This document shows, in pieces, positions 20,379-29,916 of a stretch of 53,923 bases of DNA; position 1 is the first letter of the stretch, and each line of letters begins with the position of its first letter. The position numbers and the translations under genes were made by a program. This DNA is from Chlorobium sp. (GTDB lineage Bacteria > Bacteroidota > Chlorobiia > Chlorobiales > Chlorobiaceae), in contig JANQMO010000045.1 in assembly GCA_028280025.1 (NCBI GenBank), forward strand, positions 1 through 53,923, in the 5' to 3' direction. The notes beneath the pieces were generated by a model that did not search any database, was not told where the DNA came from, and was given only the letters and a program-made list of their open reading frames with translations.

Positions 20379-20939
20379 TCAGGATTCAAGTCCCGCTTCT
20401 TCTCCGCGATGAATGCGCAGGAACCGCACGACATATTGCATGAACGAATACAGCAGCAAAATCACGGAGAGGTACATAAACATCTCTTGTACCGGGTAAC
20501 GGTCAAAAAAGGGATTCGGCCAGACCATGCTGAAAAACATCATGGAAACAAATCCTACCGCCCACTTGCCGGGCCAGAGCGATGTCGTGATCACCTGGTG
20601 CCGATGCTTGACGTAGGCGGCGCCGAGAAATATCAAAAGATCCCTGAAAACCACAAACACGACGAACCACACAGGCAACTCACCGATCACCATAAAATAC
20701 ACGGCAACCGCAGCGAGGCATATCTTGTCGGCAAGGGGATCGAGAATTTTCCCCATATCCGATACTTCATTGGTCCAGCGGGCTGTCTGGCCGTCGAACC
20801 AGTCGCTCAGAACAGCAATAACAAGGATTGCATTGGCAATCCATATATCTCCCCTTTCAAAATAGTAGATAAAAAAAGGGATGAGCAGGATTCGAAGAAT
20901 GCTCAGAAAGTTTGGAAGATTGACGATATGCCCTTTCAC
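20379..20939 (-). CDS. pgsA: CDP-diacylglycerol-glycerol-3-phosphate 3-phosphatidyltransferase
   Basis: The protein makes phosphatidylglycerol phosphate in the membrane. It has the CDP-alcohol phosphatidyltransferase signature in WFDGQTARWTNEVSDMGKIL followed by DPLADK (DGxxAR...GxxxDxxxD), and five or six membrane helices; length 186 is normal. It is the last gene of a minus-strand run after yebC and ruvC (31 bases from ruvC). The gene ends 21 bases from the convergent lpxC-fabZ stop. Confidence 0.92.
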   Translation of the reverse strand: MKGHIVNLPNFLSILRILLIPFFIYYFERGDIWIANAILVIAVLSDWFDGQTARWTNEVSDMGKILDPLADKICLAAVAVYFMVIGELPVWFVVFVVFRDLLIFLGAAYVKHRHQVITTSLWPGKWAVGFVSMMFFSMVWPNPFFDRYPVQEMFMYLSVILLLYSFMQYVVRFLRIHRGEEAGLES

Positions 20940-20969
20940 AGCTTGTGTTCCGTTTTGCTCTGAAAACCT

Positions 20970-21533
20970 CTATATAACACTATCGGGATTCTCCCTGACA
21001 AACTCGGACCAGCTCCGGCCCGCTGACTTATGCCCCCTGCTGCCGTTCACGTTCGGCAGCACGTGCCCTTCACAGAGAAGGTCACAGAGTGCGATACCGA
21101 GCGCATCTGAAATATCGTACGGACGGAGAGGTTCCTCGATTTCGAGAAAATGCCGGGCCATGTAGGACACCTGCTCCTTGCTCGCCCCACCTCTGCCGGT
21201 CAGAACCTGTTTTACTTTTCGGGGAGCGTATTCGGTCAGTGCGACGCCCCTGTTCATTGCCAGGGCGACAACAGCTCCCCTGACCTGGCCGAGCTTGAGT
21301 GCCGACTGGGGATTGCGGTTCACATAAGCGGTTTCAAGCGCAAGCCTCTGCGGCCTGTTCACACTGATCAGCGTGTCAAGCTCATCATAAATGCGCTTGA
21401 TTCTTTCCGGTATTCCCTGGCGGGAACTGAGCCTGATAATCCCGCAGTCGATCAGTTCGAAGGCTCCTTCCCTTCCCCTGACAATACCGTAACCGGTCCT
21501 GACACTTCCAGGATCCACCCCGATGACAATCAT
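20970..21533 (-). CDS. ruvC: Holliday junction resolvase RuvC
   Basis: RuvC cuts Holliday junctions brought by RuvAB. The acidic active site is visible: Asp7 in VIGVDPGSVRTGYGIV, Glu in ALETAYVNRNPQSALKLGQ and the C-terminal pair in YDISDALGIALCDLL. Its 187-residue length is normal. It follows yebC by 70 bases on the same strand, an arrangement seen in many bacteria, and precedes pgsA. Confidence 0.95.
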   Translation of the reverse strand: MIVIGVDPGSVRTGYGIVRGREGAFELIDCGIIRLSSRQGIPERIKRIYDELDTLISVNRPQRLALETAYVNRNPQSALKLGQVRGAVVALAMNRGVALTEYAPRKVKQVLTGRGGASKEQVSYMARHFLEIEEPLRPYDISDALGIALCDLLCEGHVLPNVNGSRGHKSAGRSWSEFVRENPDSVI

Positions 21534-21603
21534 GACACTACATTGGGTATTCGTTCAATTCCCGCTCTTCAGAGCGGCAGAAAAACAATCAGGTAAGACA
21601 GCA

Positions 21604-22356
21604 TCAGGAATCGAAGCTTCTCATTGCCTCTTCACCGATCTCCAGATTACTGTAAACAACCTGTACATCATCACAGTTTTCGAGCGCGTCGATCAACTTC
21701 ATGGCCTTGGCGGTTTCTTCCGGCGCCGGCTCGACATAGCTGTCCGGAATCATGTCCATCTTTGCATTGGCATAGGATATGCCGGCAGTATCGAGTGCCT
21801 GCTTTGCCGTTTCGAGATCCTTGACATCGACGATGACGTTGAAATAATTCTCGTCATCACTGTCCAGTTCCTCGAGACCTGCATCGAGGAGAACTTCCAT
21901 AACAGATTCCTCATCCGTTCCTGATTTCGCCACATCGATACTGCCCTTTCTCTGAAACATCCAGCTGACACTGCCGTTCTCACCAAGCGAACCGTTATGG
22001 CGGTTCATGATATGACGTATGTCGGCAACGGTCCGGTTCCGATTATCCGTTGCTGTTTCAATAATAATCGCAATACCGCCCGGTCCGTACCCTTCGTAGG
22101 TAATTTCTTCGTAAGTGACACCTTCAATTTCACCGGTCCCCTTTTTTATGGCCCGCTGAATATTGTCAAGAGGCATGGAATTGGCCCTTGCCGTATCGAC
22201 GGCAAGTCTCAAACGGGGATTTCCCGTGGGATCACCGCCTCCGGTTTTCGCTGCAATGGTAATTTCACGAACAAGTTTTGTGAACAAATTTCCCCTTTTC
22301 TGGTCCGTTGCAGCTTTTTTTCTTTTGATCGTTGACCATTTACTATGTCCAGACAT
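21604..22356 (-). CDS. yebC: YebC/TACO1 family protein
   Basis: The 250-residue protein opens with the family signature MSGHSKWSTIKRKKAATDQK and has the typical GGDPTGNPRLRLAVDTARAN, YEGYGPGGIAIIIE and RHIMNRHNGSLGENGSVSWM blocks. Family members were described as DNA-binding regulators (including of ruvC) and more recently as factors that relieve ribosome stalling at proline runs. It heads the yebC-ruvC-pgsA strand. The downstream 180 bases before the MITE-like element hold its promoter region. Confidence 0.94.
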   Translation of the reverse strand: MSGHSKWSTIKRKKAATDQKRGNLFTKLVREITIAAKTGGGDPTGNPRLRLAVDTARANSMPLDNIQRAIKKGTGEIEGVTYEEITYEGYGPGGIAIIIETATDNRNRTVADIRHIMNRHNGSLGENGSVSWMFQRKGSIDVAKSGTDEESVMEVLLDAGLEELDSDDENYFNVIVDVKDLETAKQALDTAGISYANAKMDMIPDSYVEPAPEETAKAMKLIDALENCDDVQVVYSNLEIGEEAMRSFDS

Positions 22357-22538
22357 ACGTAAATTCGCTGATTGATATCGGTTACTTTTTCAATGAACAA
22401 TGCATCCCGGCAGATGTGACGTCTGCGGGAAACTTCATGCATGCAGACTGCCGGTACAATGCGAGACCTGACAATAACGGTCTCCCCGGCAATCATTCAG
22501 TTCCGCTGACCGTTTATGATAATAGATTTATTTTCTTT

Positions 22539-22878
22539 AACCTAAATTGAGTGATTGTCGAGCATGTCGTAGATGCAAGGCACAGGGAATGCCGCTGTAG
22601 TGATCTACCGCAAGTTCCCTGTAACGAAGCAGATGCGGCATGATCGACAATCCCGAAGGGTTTCAACAAATGCGGTTCTTTATCTGTTTTTTCCTGCTCC
22701 CGACAGGTGACGAATAATCACACCTGCTGAACAGTATAAAGGACTGTTATTTATAACCTTACTCTTATTGAGCATTTGTTGAAACGCTCAGTTTAGGTTT
22801 AACCTAAGCTGAGCGACATATGCGCACCGGGACCACATGGTCCTGAAAAGCATGCTCGACAATCGCTCAATTTAGGTT
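22539..22878. mobile_element. 340-bp MITE-like palindromic element
   Basis: The element is bounded by 28-bp inverted repeats (22539-22566 and 22851-22878, 27 of 28 matching; ends AACCTAAATTGAG). It holds no ORF. Inside are further inverted pairs: GATTGTCGAGCATG (22553-22566) with CATGATCGACAATC (22639-22652), forming a 100-base foldback that also contains ACAGGGAA/TTCCCTGT; TTTCAACAAATGC (22661-22673) with its complement at 22772-22784; and a near-perfect 31-base hairpin CGCTCAGTTTAGGTT... at 22785-22815. No clear target-site duplication is seen. It lies between divergent yebC and pheA. Confidence 0.72.
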
Positions 22879-22901
22879 CAAATTAATCACCAGAAAAAAC
22901 A

Positions 22902-23741
22902 ATGGCAAACCGGCTGGTCGCATACCAGGGAGAACCTGGCGCATACAGTGAAATAGCCGCTCTTCGTTTTGGAGAACCGGCACCATTCGAGACATTTGAC
23001 AAAGCGTTTCACGCCGTTGAGCAGCAAAAAGTAGCCTGCGCGGTGATACCCATCGAGAACTCTCTTGGGGGAAGCATACATCACAACTACGACCTCCTGA
23101 TGCAGCACCCCGTAACGATCGCCGCTGAAACGTTCGTGACTGTCGAACACTGTCTGCTCGGCCTTTCTGACGCATCGCTCGACGTCAACGGAACGGTGTT
23201 CTCCCACCCTCAGGCCCTCGCTCAGTGCCGCAATTTCTTTTCCGCACACCGCAACCTCAAACCTGAAGTAGCGTACGATACCGCCGGGAGCGCAAAAATG
23301 ATCGCAGACAACGGCAGGCCGCAGGATTTCGCTATTGCATCGAAACGGGCCGGAGAGCTTTACGGTCTGAAGATATTCCTCGAAAATCTTGCCGACGAAA
23401 CATGGAATATCACCCGGTTTTTCTGCATTGTCCATGAAAAGATGGACCACGCCGTCGAACTCAGGGAAAAGCCGGATACAAGCAGACAGAAAACCTCCAT
23501 TGTGTTCGCCCTCCCGAACGAACAAGGCTCCCTTTTCAAGGCGCTTGCGACATTCGCGCTTCGAAACATCGATTTGACAAAAATCGAGTCACGCCCGTCG
23601 AGGATGAAAGCCTTCGAATACTTCTTTTACGTCGATTTCATAGGCCACCTGGACGACCCCGGCGTCATTAACGCCCTGACCCATCTCAGGGAATTTGCAA
23701 CAATGGTCAAAGTACTGGGCAGCTATGGTGTCGTTGCCTGA
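22902..23741 (+). CDS. pheA: Prephenate dehydratase
   Basis: The 279-residue protein converts prephenate to phenylpyruvate for phenylalanine synthesis. The catalytic domain (about 1-185) has VAYQGEPGAYSE, CAVIPIENSLGGSIH and the catalytic Thr in NITRFFCI; the C-terminal ACT domain (about 195-275) carries the regulatory ESRPSR motif (KIESRPSRMKAFEYFFYVD), so feedback inhibition by phenylalanine is expected. There is no chorismate mutase domain. It starts 24 bases after the MITE-like element, which must therefore contain or abut its promoter. polA begins 29 bases after its stop. Confidence 0.95.
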   Translation: MANRLVAYQGEPGAYSEIAALRFGEPAPFETFDKAFHAVEQQKVACAVIPIENSLGGSIHHNYDLLMQHPVTIAAETFVTVEHCLLGLSDASLDVNGTVFSHPQALAQCRNFFSAHRNLKPEVAYDTAGSAKMIADNGRPQDFAIASKRAGELYGLKIFLENLADETWNITRFFCIVHEKMDHAVELREKPDTSRQKTSIVFALPNEQGSLFKALATFALRNIDLTKIESRPSRMKAFEYFFYVDFIGHLDDPGVINALTHLREFATMVKVLGSYGVVA

Positions 23742-23769
23742 CAACGGTCAGTTTCAACTGACATTCGAT

Positions 23770-26538
23770 ATGACCGCATCACCGGATCGAGAACGAACGA
23801 AAGGATCCGGAGACAAACCGACCCTGTTCCTGCTCGATGGTATGGCACTGGTGTACCGGTCGTTTTTCGCCCTGCAAAGAACAGGAATGGTCACAAGCAA
23901 GGGCGTCCCGACGGGGGCCACCTATGGATTTCTGATGACGCTTTTGAAAATCCATGAAGCATACCGTCCCGATTACCTCGCCGTCGCTCTCGACAGCGCC
24001 GAAAAAACATTCCGTCACAAACTCTACGAACCATACAAGGCAAACAGGCCCGAGCCGCCTGAAGACCTCATCACGCAGCTCGATTTCATTATCAGCCTCA
24101 TTGATGCGATGAGGATACCGCTCCTTAAACAACCGGGATTTGAGGCGGACGACCTGATCGCCACTGCCGCAAAACAATTCGAAACTGCCTGCGAGATTTT
24201 CATTGTCACGCCCGACAAGGACCTCGCCCAGCTCGTTCATGACGGGGTTACCATCCTCAAGCCAGGCAAAAAACAAAATGAGCTGGAACTGTTCGGACGC
24301 CATGAAATCAAAGAAAAGTTCGGTATTGACCCTGACCGTTTTGTCGATTTTCTCATGCTTACCGGCGACAGTTCGGACAATATTCCGGGAGCAAAAGGAA
24401 TAGGCCCCAAAACAGCCTCCAGACTGATCAACACATACGGCGGTCTCGATGAACTCCTCAAGCATCTCGATGACCTCCCGCCTGCATCAAGAACGAGCCT
24501 GAAAGAATTCGAGACCAGACGTGAACTTGTCAGGGAACTTGTCACCGTCAGAACAGACCTTTCCCTTGAACCTGCCCTAGACGACCTTGCCTGCACGGCT
24601 CCCGACGGCGACAAACTGTTCGGACTGCTCGACACCCTGGAAATGAAAAGCGCAGCGGCGCGGATTCCCCGGATATTTCCCGATGTTCAACCGTCCGGAA
24701 ACAAGAGCGGCAATAACCCTGACCTCACGCACGTAACAGCCGACAAGACGGCATACCGCCTTGTCGACGACGCTGACGGCGTAGAGGAACTCGAAAAAAA
24801 ACTCACGAGCCTGGCTGGCTTTGCCTTCGATACCGAAACAACCAGCCTCAACACGCTCGAGGCGGAACTTGTCGGCATGTCGTTCAGCTGGGAACCGAAT
24901 GAGGCATGGTTTATCCACTGTTCGAAATCAGGACTCACGCCCGAAAACGCCCTTTCCATACTCAGGCAGGTACTTGAAAACCCCGCTATTGGAAAAACAG
25001 GACAAAACCTCAAATATGACATCCTTGTCCTGAAAAACTACGGGGTACGCCTTTCTCCGGTAGCCTTCGATACCATGATCGCCAGCTACGTCATCAATCC
25101 CGAGGAAAAACACAACCTTGACGACCTCGCTGAAAAACTCCTGAACGTCAGGACAACCAAATACAGTGACCTGACAGGAACAGGAAAAAAAGCCATCCCG
25201 ATACGAGACGTCCCTCTTGACTCGCTGACTGCCTATGCATGCCAGGACGCCGACATCGCATTCAGGCTCCGTCAGAACCAGATCGGCATACTCGACAAAA
25301 ACCCCGAGCTGAACAGACTGTGCCGCGACATCGAGTTTCCTCTTGTGGAAGTGCTTGCAGACATGGAATACCGCGGGATCGCCCTTGACACGGCCCAGCT
25401 TGAACGGACGTCGGAAACGGTCAATCGTGAACTTGAAGAGCTCACGGAACGAATCCATGACACTGCCGGAACAACATTCAATATCGACTCGCCCAAACAG
25501 CTTGCAGACATCCTGTTCAATGTACTCGGTCTTCCGGCCAAAAAAACAACCAAGACCGGTTACTCGACCAATGTCAGGGTTCTGGAAGAGCTCTCCCTTC
25601 TCCATCCGATTGCACAAGACATACTGGCATACAGGAGCCTGCATAAACTCAAAACCACCTATATCGATGCGCTCCCGAAAATGCTCAGCCCGGTAAGCGG
25701 CAGGCTGCATACCAGCTTCAATCAGCACATTACCGCAACAGGCAGGCTCTCGTCGTCAAATCCCAACCTGCAGAATATCCCGATACGCACACCGCTCGGC
25801 AGGGAAATCCGGAAAGCCTTCGTCCCTTCAGACCCCGGGAACTTTCTGCTTTCAGCCGACTATTCCCAGATCGAGCTCCGCATCGCGGCAGAGATATCAC
25901 AGGACCCCCAGCTTCTGTCAGCATTCCAAAAAGGAGAAGACATCCATTCTGCAACGGCAAGAACCGTGTTCGACACAGAGAACATAACCCCTGACATGAG
26001 ACGCAAGGCAAAGGAAGTCAATTTCGGTATTCTCTACGGCCTTCAGCCGTTCGGGCTGGCGCAAAGACTGAATATCCCTCAAAAGGAAGCCAAATCCATC
26101 ATAGAAACATACACATCGAAATACCCCGACCTCTTCAATGCCCTGAAACAGATAATCAGCGGTGCCGCCGAGAAAGGGTATGTCACCACGCTGATCGGAA
26201 GACGGCGGTATATCGATACCATCAACAGCAAGAACCGCAACATCAGAATGGCCGCAGAACGGGCTGCAATGAACACTCCTGTCCAGGGCACGGCCGCCGA
26301 CATCATCAAGTGCGCCATGAGCCTTACGGCAGCGGAAATAAAGAGCCGCGGTCTCCAGTCCATGATGCTCCTGCAGGTCCATGATGAACTTGTTTTCGAG
26401 ACCACCGAACAAGAAAAGGAGTCTCTCACTTCAATCGTTACCGACTGCATGAAAACAGCGGCGAAAGAATGCGGACTTTGCAGTGTCCCGGTCGACGTGG
26501 AAACCGGAACAGGAAAAAACTGGCTGGACGCTCACTGA
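23770..26538 (+). CDS. polA: DNA polymerase I
   Basis: All three domains are present: 5'-3' exonuclease (from LFLLDGMALVYRSFFALQ, with GDSSDNIPGAKGIGPKTA), 3'-5' proofreading exonuclease with intact acidic residues (FAFDTETTSLNTLEAELVG, CQDADIAFRL), and the polymerase with motif A DYSQIELRIAA, motif B RRKAKEVNFGILYGLQ and motif C LLQVHDELVFE. It fills gaps and removes RNA primers. The start at 23770 gives 922 residues; an upstream start at 23695 would overlap pheA by 47 bases and add residues unlike the family. Same strand as pheA, probable operon. Confidence 0.96.
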   Translation: MTASPDRERTKGSGDKPTLFLLDGMALVYRSFFALQRTGMVTSKGVPTGATYGFLMTLLKIHEAYRPDYLAVALDSAEKTFRHKLYEPYKANRPEPPEDLITQLDFIISLIDAMRIPLLKQPGFEADDLIATAAKQFETACEIFIVTPDKDLAQLVHDGVTILKPGKKQNELELFGRHEIKEKFGIDPDRFVDFLMLTGDSSDNIPGAKGIGPKTASRLINTYGGLDELLKHLDDLPPASRTSLKEFETRRELVRELVTVRTDLSLEPALDDLACTAPDGDKLFGLLDTLEMKSAAARIPRIFPDVQPSGNKSGNNPDLTHVTADKTAYRLVDDADGVEELEKKLTSLAGFAFDTETTSLNTLEAELVGMSFSWEPNEAWFIHCSKSGLTPENALSILRQVLENPAIGKTGQNLKYDILVLKNYGVRLSPVAFDTMIASYVINPEEKHNLDDLAEKLLNVRTTKYSDLTGTGKKAIPIRDVPLDSLTAYACQDADIAFRLRQNQIGILDKNPELNRLCRDIEFPLVEVLADMEYRGIALDTAQLERTSETVNRELEELTERIHDTAGTTFNIDSPKQLADILFNVLGLPAKKTTKTGYSTNVRVLEELSLLHPIAQDILAYRSLHKLKTTYIDALPKMLSPVSGRLHTSFNQHITATGRLSSSNPNLQNIPIRTPLGREIRKAFVPSDPGNFLLSADYSQIELRIAAEISQDPQLLSAFQKGEDIHSATARTVFDTENITPDMRRKAKEVNFGILYGLQPFGLAQRLNIPQKEAKSIIETYTSKYPDLFNALKQIISGAAEKGYVTTLIGRRRYIDTINSKNRNIRMAAERAAMNTPVQGTAADIIKCAMSLTAAEIKSRGLQSMMLLQVHDELVFETTEQEKESLTSIVTDCMKTAAKECGLCSVPVDVETGTGKNWLDAH

Positions 26539-26790
26539 TAGCGTATGCCGGTATTGACGAACACAAAACTTTTTTTATATTTTCGAAATTTATTGAAAGA
26601 CGGCCTGTATGACTGCATTCTTACCCGGAAAACCGGAAGTACACCGTTCGTTCTTTCTGTGAAATCGAAAAGATGCCGTCGCCGTTCATGATTCCGGCCG
26701 CCGAACCGGTTACGTTCACCTATCTCCTACGCCTGTTTGCAGCAAGCATTATGCCTGTAACAAAAAACCTGAATTAACACCTGATACCGT
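26539..26790. other. Intergenic region between polA and the DUF2795 gene
   Basis: AT-rich at 26565-26595 (TTTTTTATATTTTCG), suited to a promoter for the downstream pair. No ORF, hairpin terminator or repeat of note was seen. Confidence 0.4.
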
Positions 26791-27018
26791 ATGTTCTGGA
26801 ACCTGGACCTTGCAAGGTATATTGCCGATGCACCATGGCCCGCGACAAAAAATGAACTGATTGACTTCGCGAATCGTACCGGGGCGCCCCAGGCTGTCAT
26901 CGACAACCTGACCGACCTGCCTGACAGCGACGAATTATATGAAAGCCTTGAAGAAATCTGGCCTGACTATCCTACAGACGAAGATTTCTGCTATGGGGAT
27001 GAAGAACCCATAAACTAG
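26791..27018 (+). CDS. DUF2795-like small protein
   Basis: The 75-residue acidic protein reads FWNLDLARYIADAPWPATKN at its start, then ELIDFANRTGAPQAVIDNL, the layout of DUF2795 proteins (helical, about 65-90 residues, function unknown). The C-terminus is strongly acidic (EEIWPDYPTDEDFCYGDEEP). Its stop is 9 bases before the ACG codon of the Omp85 gene and overlaps the ribosome binding site of that gene, so the two are co-translated. Confidence 0.75.
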   Translation: MFWNLDLARYIADAPWPATKNELIDFANRTGAPQAVIDNLTDLPDSDELYESLEEIWPDYPTDEDFCYGDEEPIN

Positions 27019-27027
27019 GAGACTGAC

Positions 27028-29220
27028 ACGAAACGTGTTTTTTTTTCACATACAGCATTTTACCAGCTTTGCGCGGCATTTCTTCTCCTTGCGATTCTCG
27101 CCCAGTACTATCGACCTGCATCGTGCATAGCCAGGACTGAAGACAATGCCGATACAGCCCAGCCGGTTGTCGTCAAACGCATTTCGATATCCGGGAACAA
27201 GGTCATCAGCAAGGACGAAATCCTGGATATCATTTCCACCTCAAAAAAAGAACCATTCAACGAAGTACTGTTCTCCCGCGATCTCGCCCTGATCAGAAAG
27301 CTGTATACCTTCAAAGGATATTTTCTCGCCACAGTTGACGCAGAGCTCTCCGAACCTGACAAAAAGAACAGGATATCCCTCAGCATCACCATCACGGAAA
27401 ACACACCCGCGAGGATCGATACCATAAGCCATACAGGGCTTGACGCTCTTGACGCCGAACTGAAAAAACAATATCTCGACGACACCGTTCTGAAAAAGGA
27501 TTCGATCTTCACCGTTGACCACCTGATCGATGAAAGGGACAGAACCGTTAATTTTTTCAGGGAATACGGCTATTCATTCATGCACGAAGACAGTATTCGC
27601 ATCCAGATCGACACAACCGCCAATCTTGCAGGGATGCAGGTGCATACATTCCTTCCTGAAAAGCTTTCCTACGGCCCTGTAGCGGTTTTCGTCCATGACA
27701 GGAACAAAAACCTGCCGGTTCGGGAAACGTTCAAAGAGGACTCCCTGAGCATCACGTTTCAGGGACGGCCCAAACTCTCACGCAAACTCATCAGGAATTA
27801 TACAGCCGTTCGATCAGGAAGCATCACACAGCAATCGAAGGAAAGAGAAACGCTTCAGAATTTCGGATCGACCAATGTTTTTTCTTCGGTCTTCATCAGA
27901 AAAGATTCGGTCAGGGCAGGAAAACTCTACACCTCTCTTCATCTTGAACCGAAACCCAGATACCTGATCGAACCGAGACTCTTTTTCGATAACCGTTACG
28001 GAAGCCTTTTTCTTGGTGGTGCCGTCGCCTTTGAAAACAGCAACCTTTTTGGCGGAGGAGAAAACCTCATCTTCAAAACCGATTTCGGAACGCAGCTCAG
28101 CAGCTCCAGCGACCTGTTGAAAAACATCGATGAAAGCCTCTATACAAAATACCGCCCCTATGAGCTCGGCATATCGGCAAACATCTCAAAACCTGCTCCG
28201 AAGCATCCCGGAAACTACTATACAGGAACCCTGGAGTACTCCCGATCCCGGCTGCCGATCCTCCTTGACAACCAGAAAGGGCTGCTTCGTCTGAGCTACA
28301 ACGCGCAGCTCTCGCCCTCGTCGCGATTGAATTTCGATTTCTTCGAGCTCGAAATGGTCAAGAAAGACTCTCTTGACGGCTTCAGGGAGCTGTTCATCAC
28401 AGACCTTGCCGAAAATATCGGCGTCGATCCTTCCGATCCCTCCGATGTAGCCGGAAGTCTTGACAGCCTGCTGCAGACCAATCTCAACCAGGGATTCCGT
28501 CTCCAGTACTACGATTCAAACCAGGATGATCCTGACCGGAAAACAACCTATACCTGGAATATAAGCTTCGAGGAAGTCGGAGGTCTTGTCTATCTGATCG
28601 ACAAGTATCTGGACACAAAAAGCTATAATGGCTTTACCGATGACGATCCCCAGATACTGGGCACTCCGTACTCGCAGTTTGTCAAAGCAAGCGGCCAGTT
28701 CACCTTCAGCCGGGATATCACGGAAACACAACAGCTTGCGGGCAGGATTTTTCTTGGCGCAATGACCCCTTACGGCAAGGCGGACGCAACTCCCGACGAT
28801 CGCCGATTTTACGCCGGCGGACCCAACAGTATGCGCGGCTGGCTCTTCAACACCCTTGGACCTGCCGACAACCCGAGCAGTGCATCGGCAACCCTCGGTG
28901 CTGACATTAAAGTCGAAGCGAACCTCGAGTACCGTGTCAAATTCTTCAAACTGTTCGGCCAGCCCTCAGGCGTTGCCGTGTTTACCGATATCGGAAACAT
29001 ATGGGACCGTAGCGGACCCTATGCGCTGACGTTGAAATCCCTCTATACCGATTTTGCCTGGGATGCGGGTGTAGGCCTCCGGCTCGGTTCACCGATAGGG
29101 CCGTTCCGCTTCGATTTCGGATACAAGCTCTACGATCCCACCATGAGCAACAAGTGGCAGGCAGGCAACTGGGATATAGCGGACTTCACGTTCAACTTCG
29201 GTATCGGGGAGGCATTTTAG
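27028..29220 (+). CDS. Omp85-family outer membrane protein (BamA/TamA-like), ACG start
   Basis: The open frame runs from the stop of the previous gene to 29220 and encodes a signal peptide (KRVFFSHTAFYQLCAAFLLL), POTRA-type domains (VVVKRISISGNKVISKDEIL onward, about residues 47-190) and a C-terminal 16-strand-type barrel (about 330-730, with FYAGGPNSMRGW and ending FNFGIGEAF). Such proteins insert or translocate outer-membrane proteins. There is no ATG, GTG or TTG in frame before 27580, which would cut 184 residues including the POTRA region. Instead AGGAG (27017-27021) lies six bases before ACG at 27028, followed by AAA CGT. ACG initiation, or a recent ATG-to-ACG change, is the best reading. 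Cys33 might be a lipid site as in TamL. Confidence 0.82.
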   Translation, partial: TKRVFFSHTAFYQLCAAFLLLAILAQYYRPASCIARTEDNADTAQPVVVKRISISGNKVISKDEILDIISTSKKEPFNEVLFSRDLALIRKLYTFKGYFLATVDAELSEPDKKNRISLSITITENTPARIDTISHTGLDALDAELKKQYLDDTVLKKDSIFTVDHLIDERDRTVNFFREYGYSFMHEDSIRIQIDTTANLAGMQVHTFLPEKLSYGPVAVFVHDRNKNLPVRETFKEDSLSITFQGRPKLSRKLIRNYTAVRSGSITQQSKERETLQNFGSTNVFSSVFIRKDSVRAGKLYTSLHLEPKPRYLIEPRLFFDNRYGSLFLGGAVAFENSNLFGGGENLIFKTDFGTQLSSSSDLLKNIDESLYTKYRPYELGISANISKPAPKHPGNYYTGTLEYSRSRLPILLDNQKGLLRLSYNAQLSPSSRLNFDFFELEMVKKDSLDGFRELFITDLAENIGVDPSDPSDVAGSLDSLLQTNLNQGFRLQYYDSNQDDPDRKTTYTWNISFEEVGGLVYLIDKYLDTKSYNGFTDDDPQILGTPYSQFVKASGQFTFSRDITETQQLAGRIFLGAMTPYGKADATPDDRRFYAGGPNSMRGWLFNTLGPADNPSSASATLGADIKVEANLEYRVKFFKLFGQPSGVAVFTDIGNIWDRSGPYALTLKSLYTDFAWDAGVGLRLGSPIGPFRFDFGYKLYDPTMSNKWQAGNWDIADFTFNFGIGEAF

Positions 29221-29250
29221 CACAAATCAGACAGCCAATACACATCGATC

Positions 29251-29916
29251 ATGCAAAACACAACCACTCTTCTTGCGCCGTCAATTCTTTCGGCGGACTT
29301 CACGAAACTTGCAGAATCTGTTGCACTCGCTGAAAAAGCAGGAGCAGACTGGATCCACTGCGACGTCATGGACGGCCATTTTGTCCCCAACATATCGTTC
29401 GGCCCGTTCATCGTCAAAGCTGTGGCTCAGTGCACCGGCCTTACCATCGACACCCACCTCATGATATCGGATCCGGACACCTACATCCCTGATTTCATAA
29501 AAGCCGGTTCGCACCAGGTAACGGTCCATCAGGAAACCTGCGCCCATCTTCACAGAAGCATACAACTTATCAGGAGTCTCGGTGCAAAGGCAGGGGTCTC
29601 GATCAACCCGGCAACGCCGGTCTCGACACTTGAATCGATCATGCCGGACCTCGACCTTGTTCTGCTCATGTCGGTCAACCCGGGATTCGGAGGCCAGAAG
29701 TTCATCCCAGCCTCCCTTGAAAAAGTCGAGCAGCTTCACGCAATGCGCAACAAACGCAACCCGAACATGCTGATCGCGGTTGACGGGGGGGTGACCGTGG
29801 ACAATGCCGAAGATCTTGTGTCCAGGGGAGCCGATGCCCTGATTGCCGGAACGGCTTTCTTCAAGGCTGAAAATCCGGCAGAAGCGGCAAAAATAATCAA
29901 ATCTGCTTCCAGGTAA
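29251..29916 (+). CDS. rpe: Ribulose-phosphate 3-epimerase
   Basis: Rpe interconverts ribulose-5-phosphate and xylulose-5-phosphate. The 221-residue TIM barrel shows LAPSILSADFTKLAESV, WIHCDVMDGHFVPNISFGP (metal His and catalytic Asp), DTHLMISDPD, VLLMSVNPGFGGQKFIP and the phosphate-binding AVDGGVTVDNAEDL. Length is normal. It follows the Omp85 gene by 30 bases and overlaps the 3' end of convergent trpC by 20 bases. Confidence 0.96.
   Translation: MQNTTTLLAPSILSADFTKLAESVALAEKAGADWIHCDVMDGHFVPNISFGPFIVKAVAQCTGLTIDTHLMISDPDTYIPDFIKAGSHQVTVHQETCAHLHRSIQLIRSLGAKAGVSINPATPVSTLESIMPDLDLVLLMSVNPGFGGQKFIPASLEKVEQLHAMRNKRNPNMLIAVDGGVTVDNAEDLVSRGADALIAGTAFFKAENPAEAAKIIKSASR

Noticed and set aside
20373..20963. 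196-codon plus-strand frame across pgsA
   Set aside because: Antisense to pgsA, whose CDP-alcohol transferase motif and membrane helices are clear.
22357..22901. Riboswitch or T-box leader for pheA
   Set aside because: The structure is explained by inverted repeats of an element; no T-box or Phe leader peptide features were seen.
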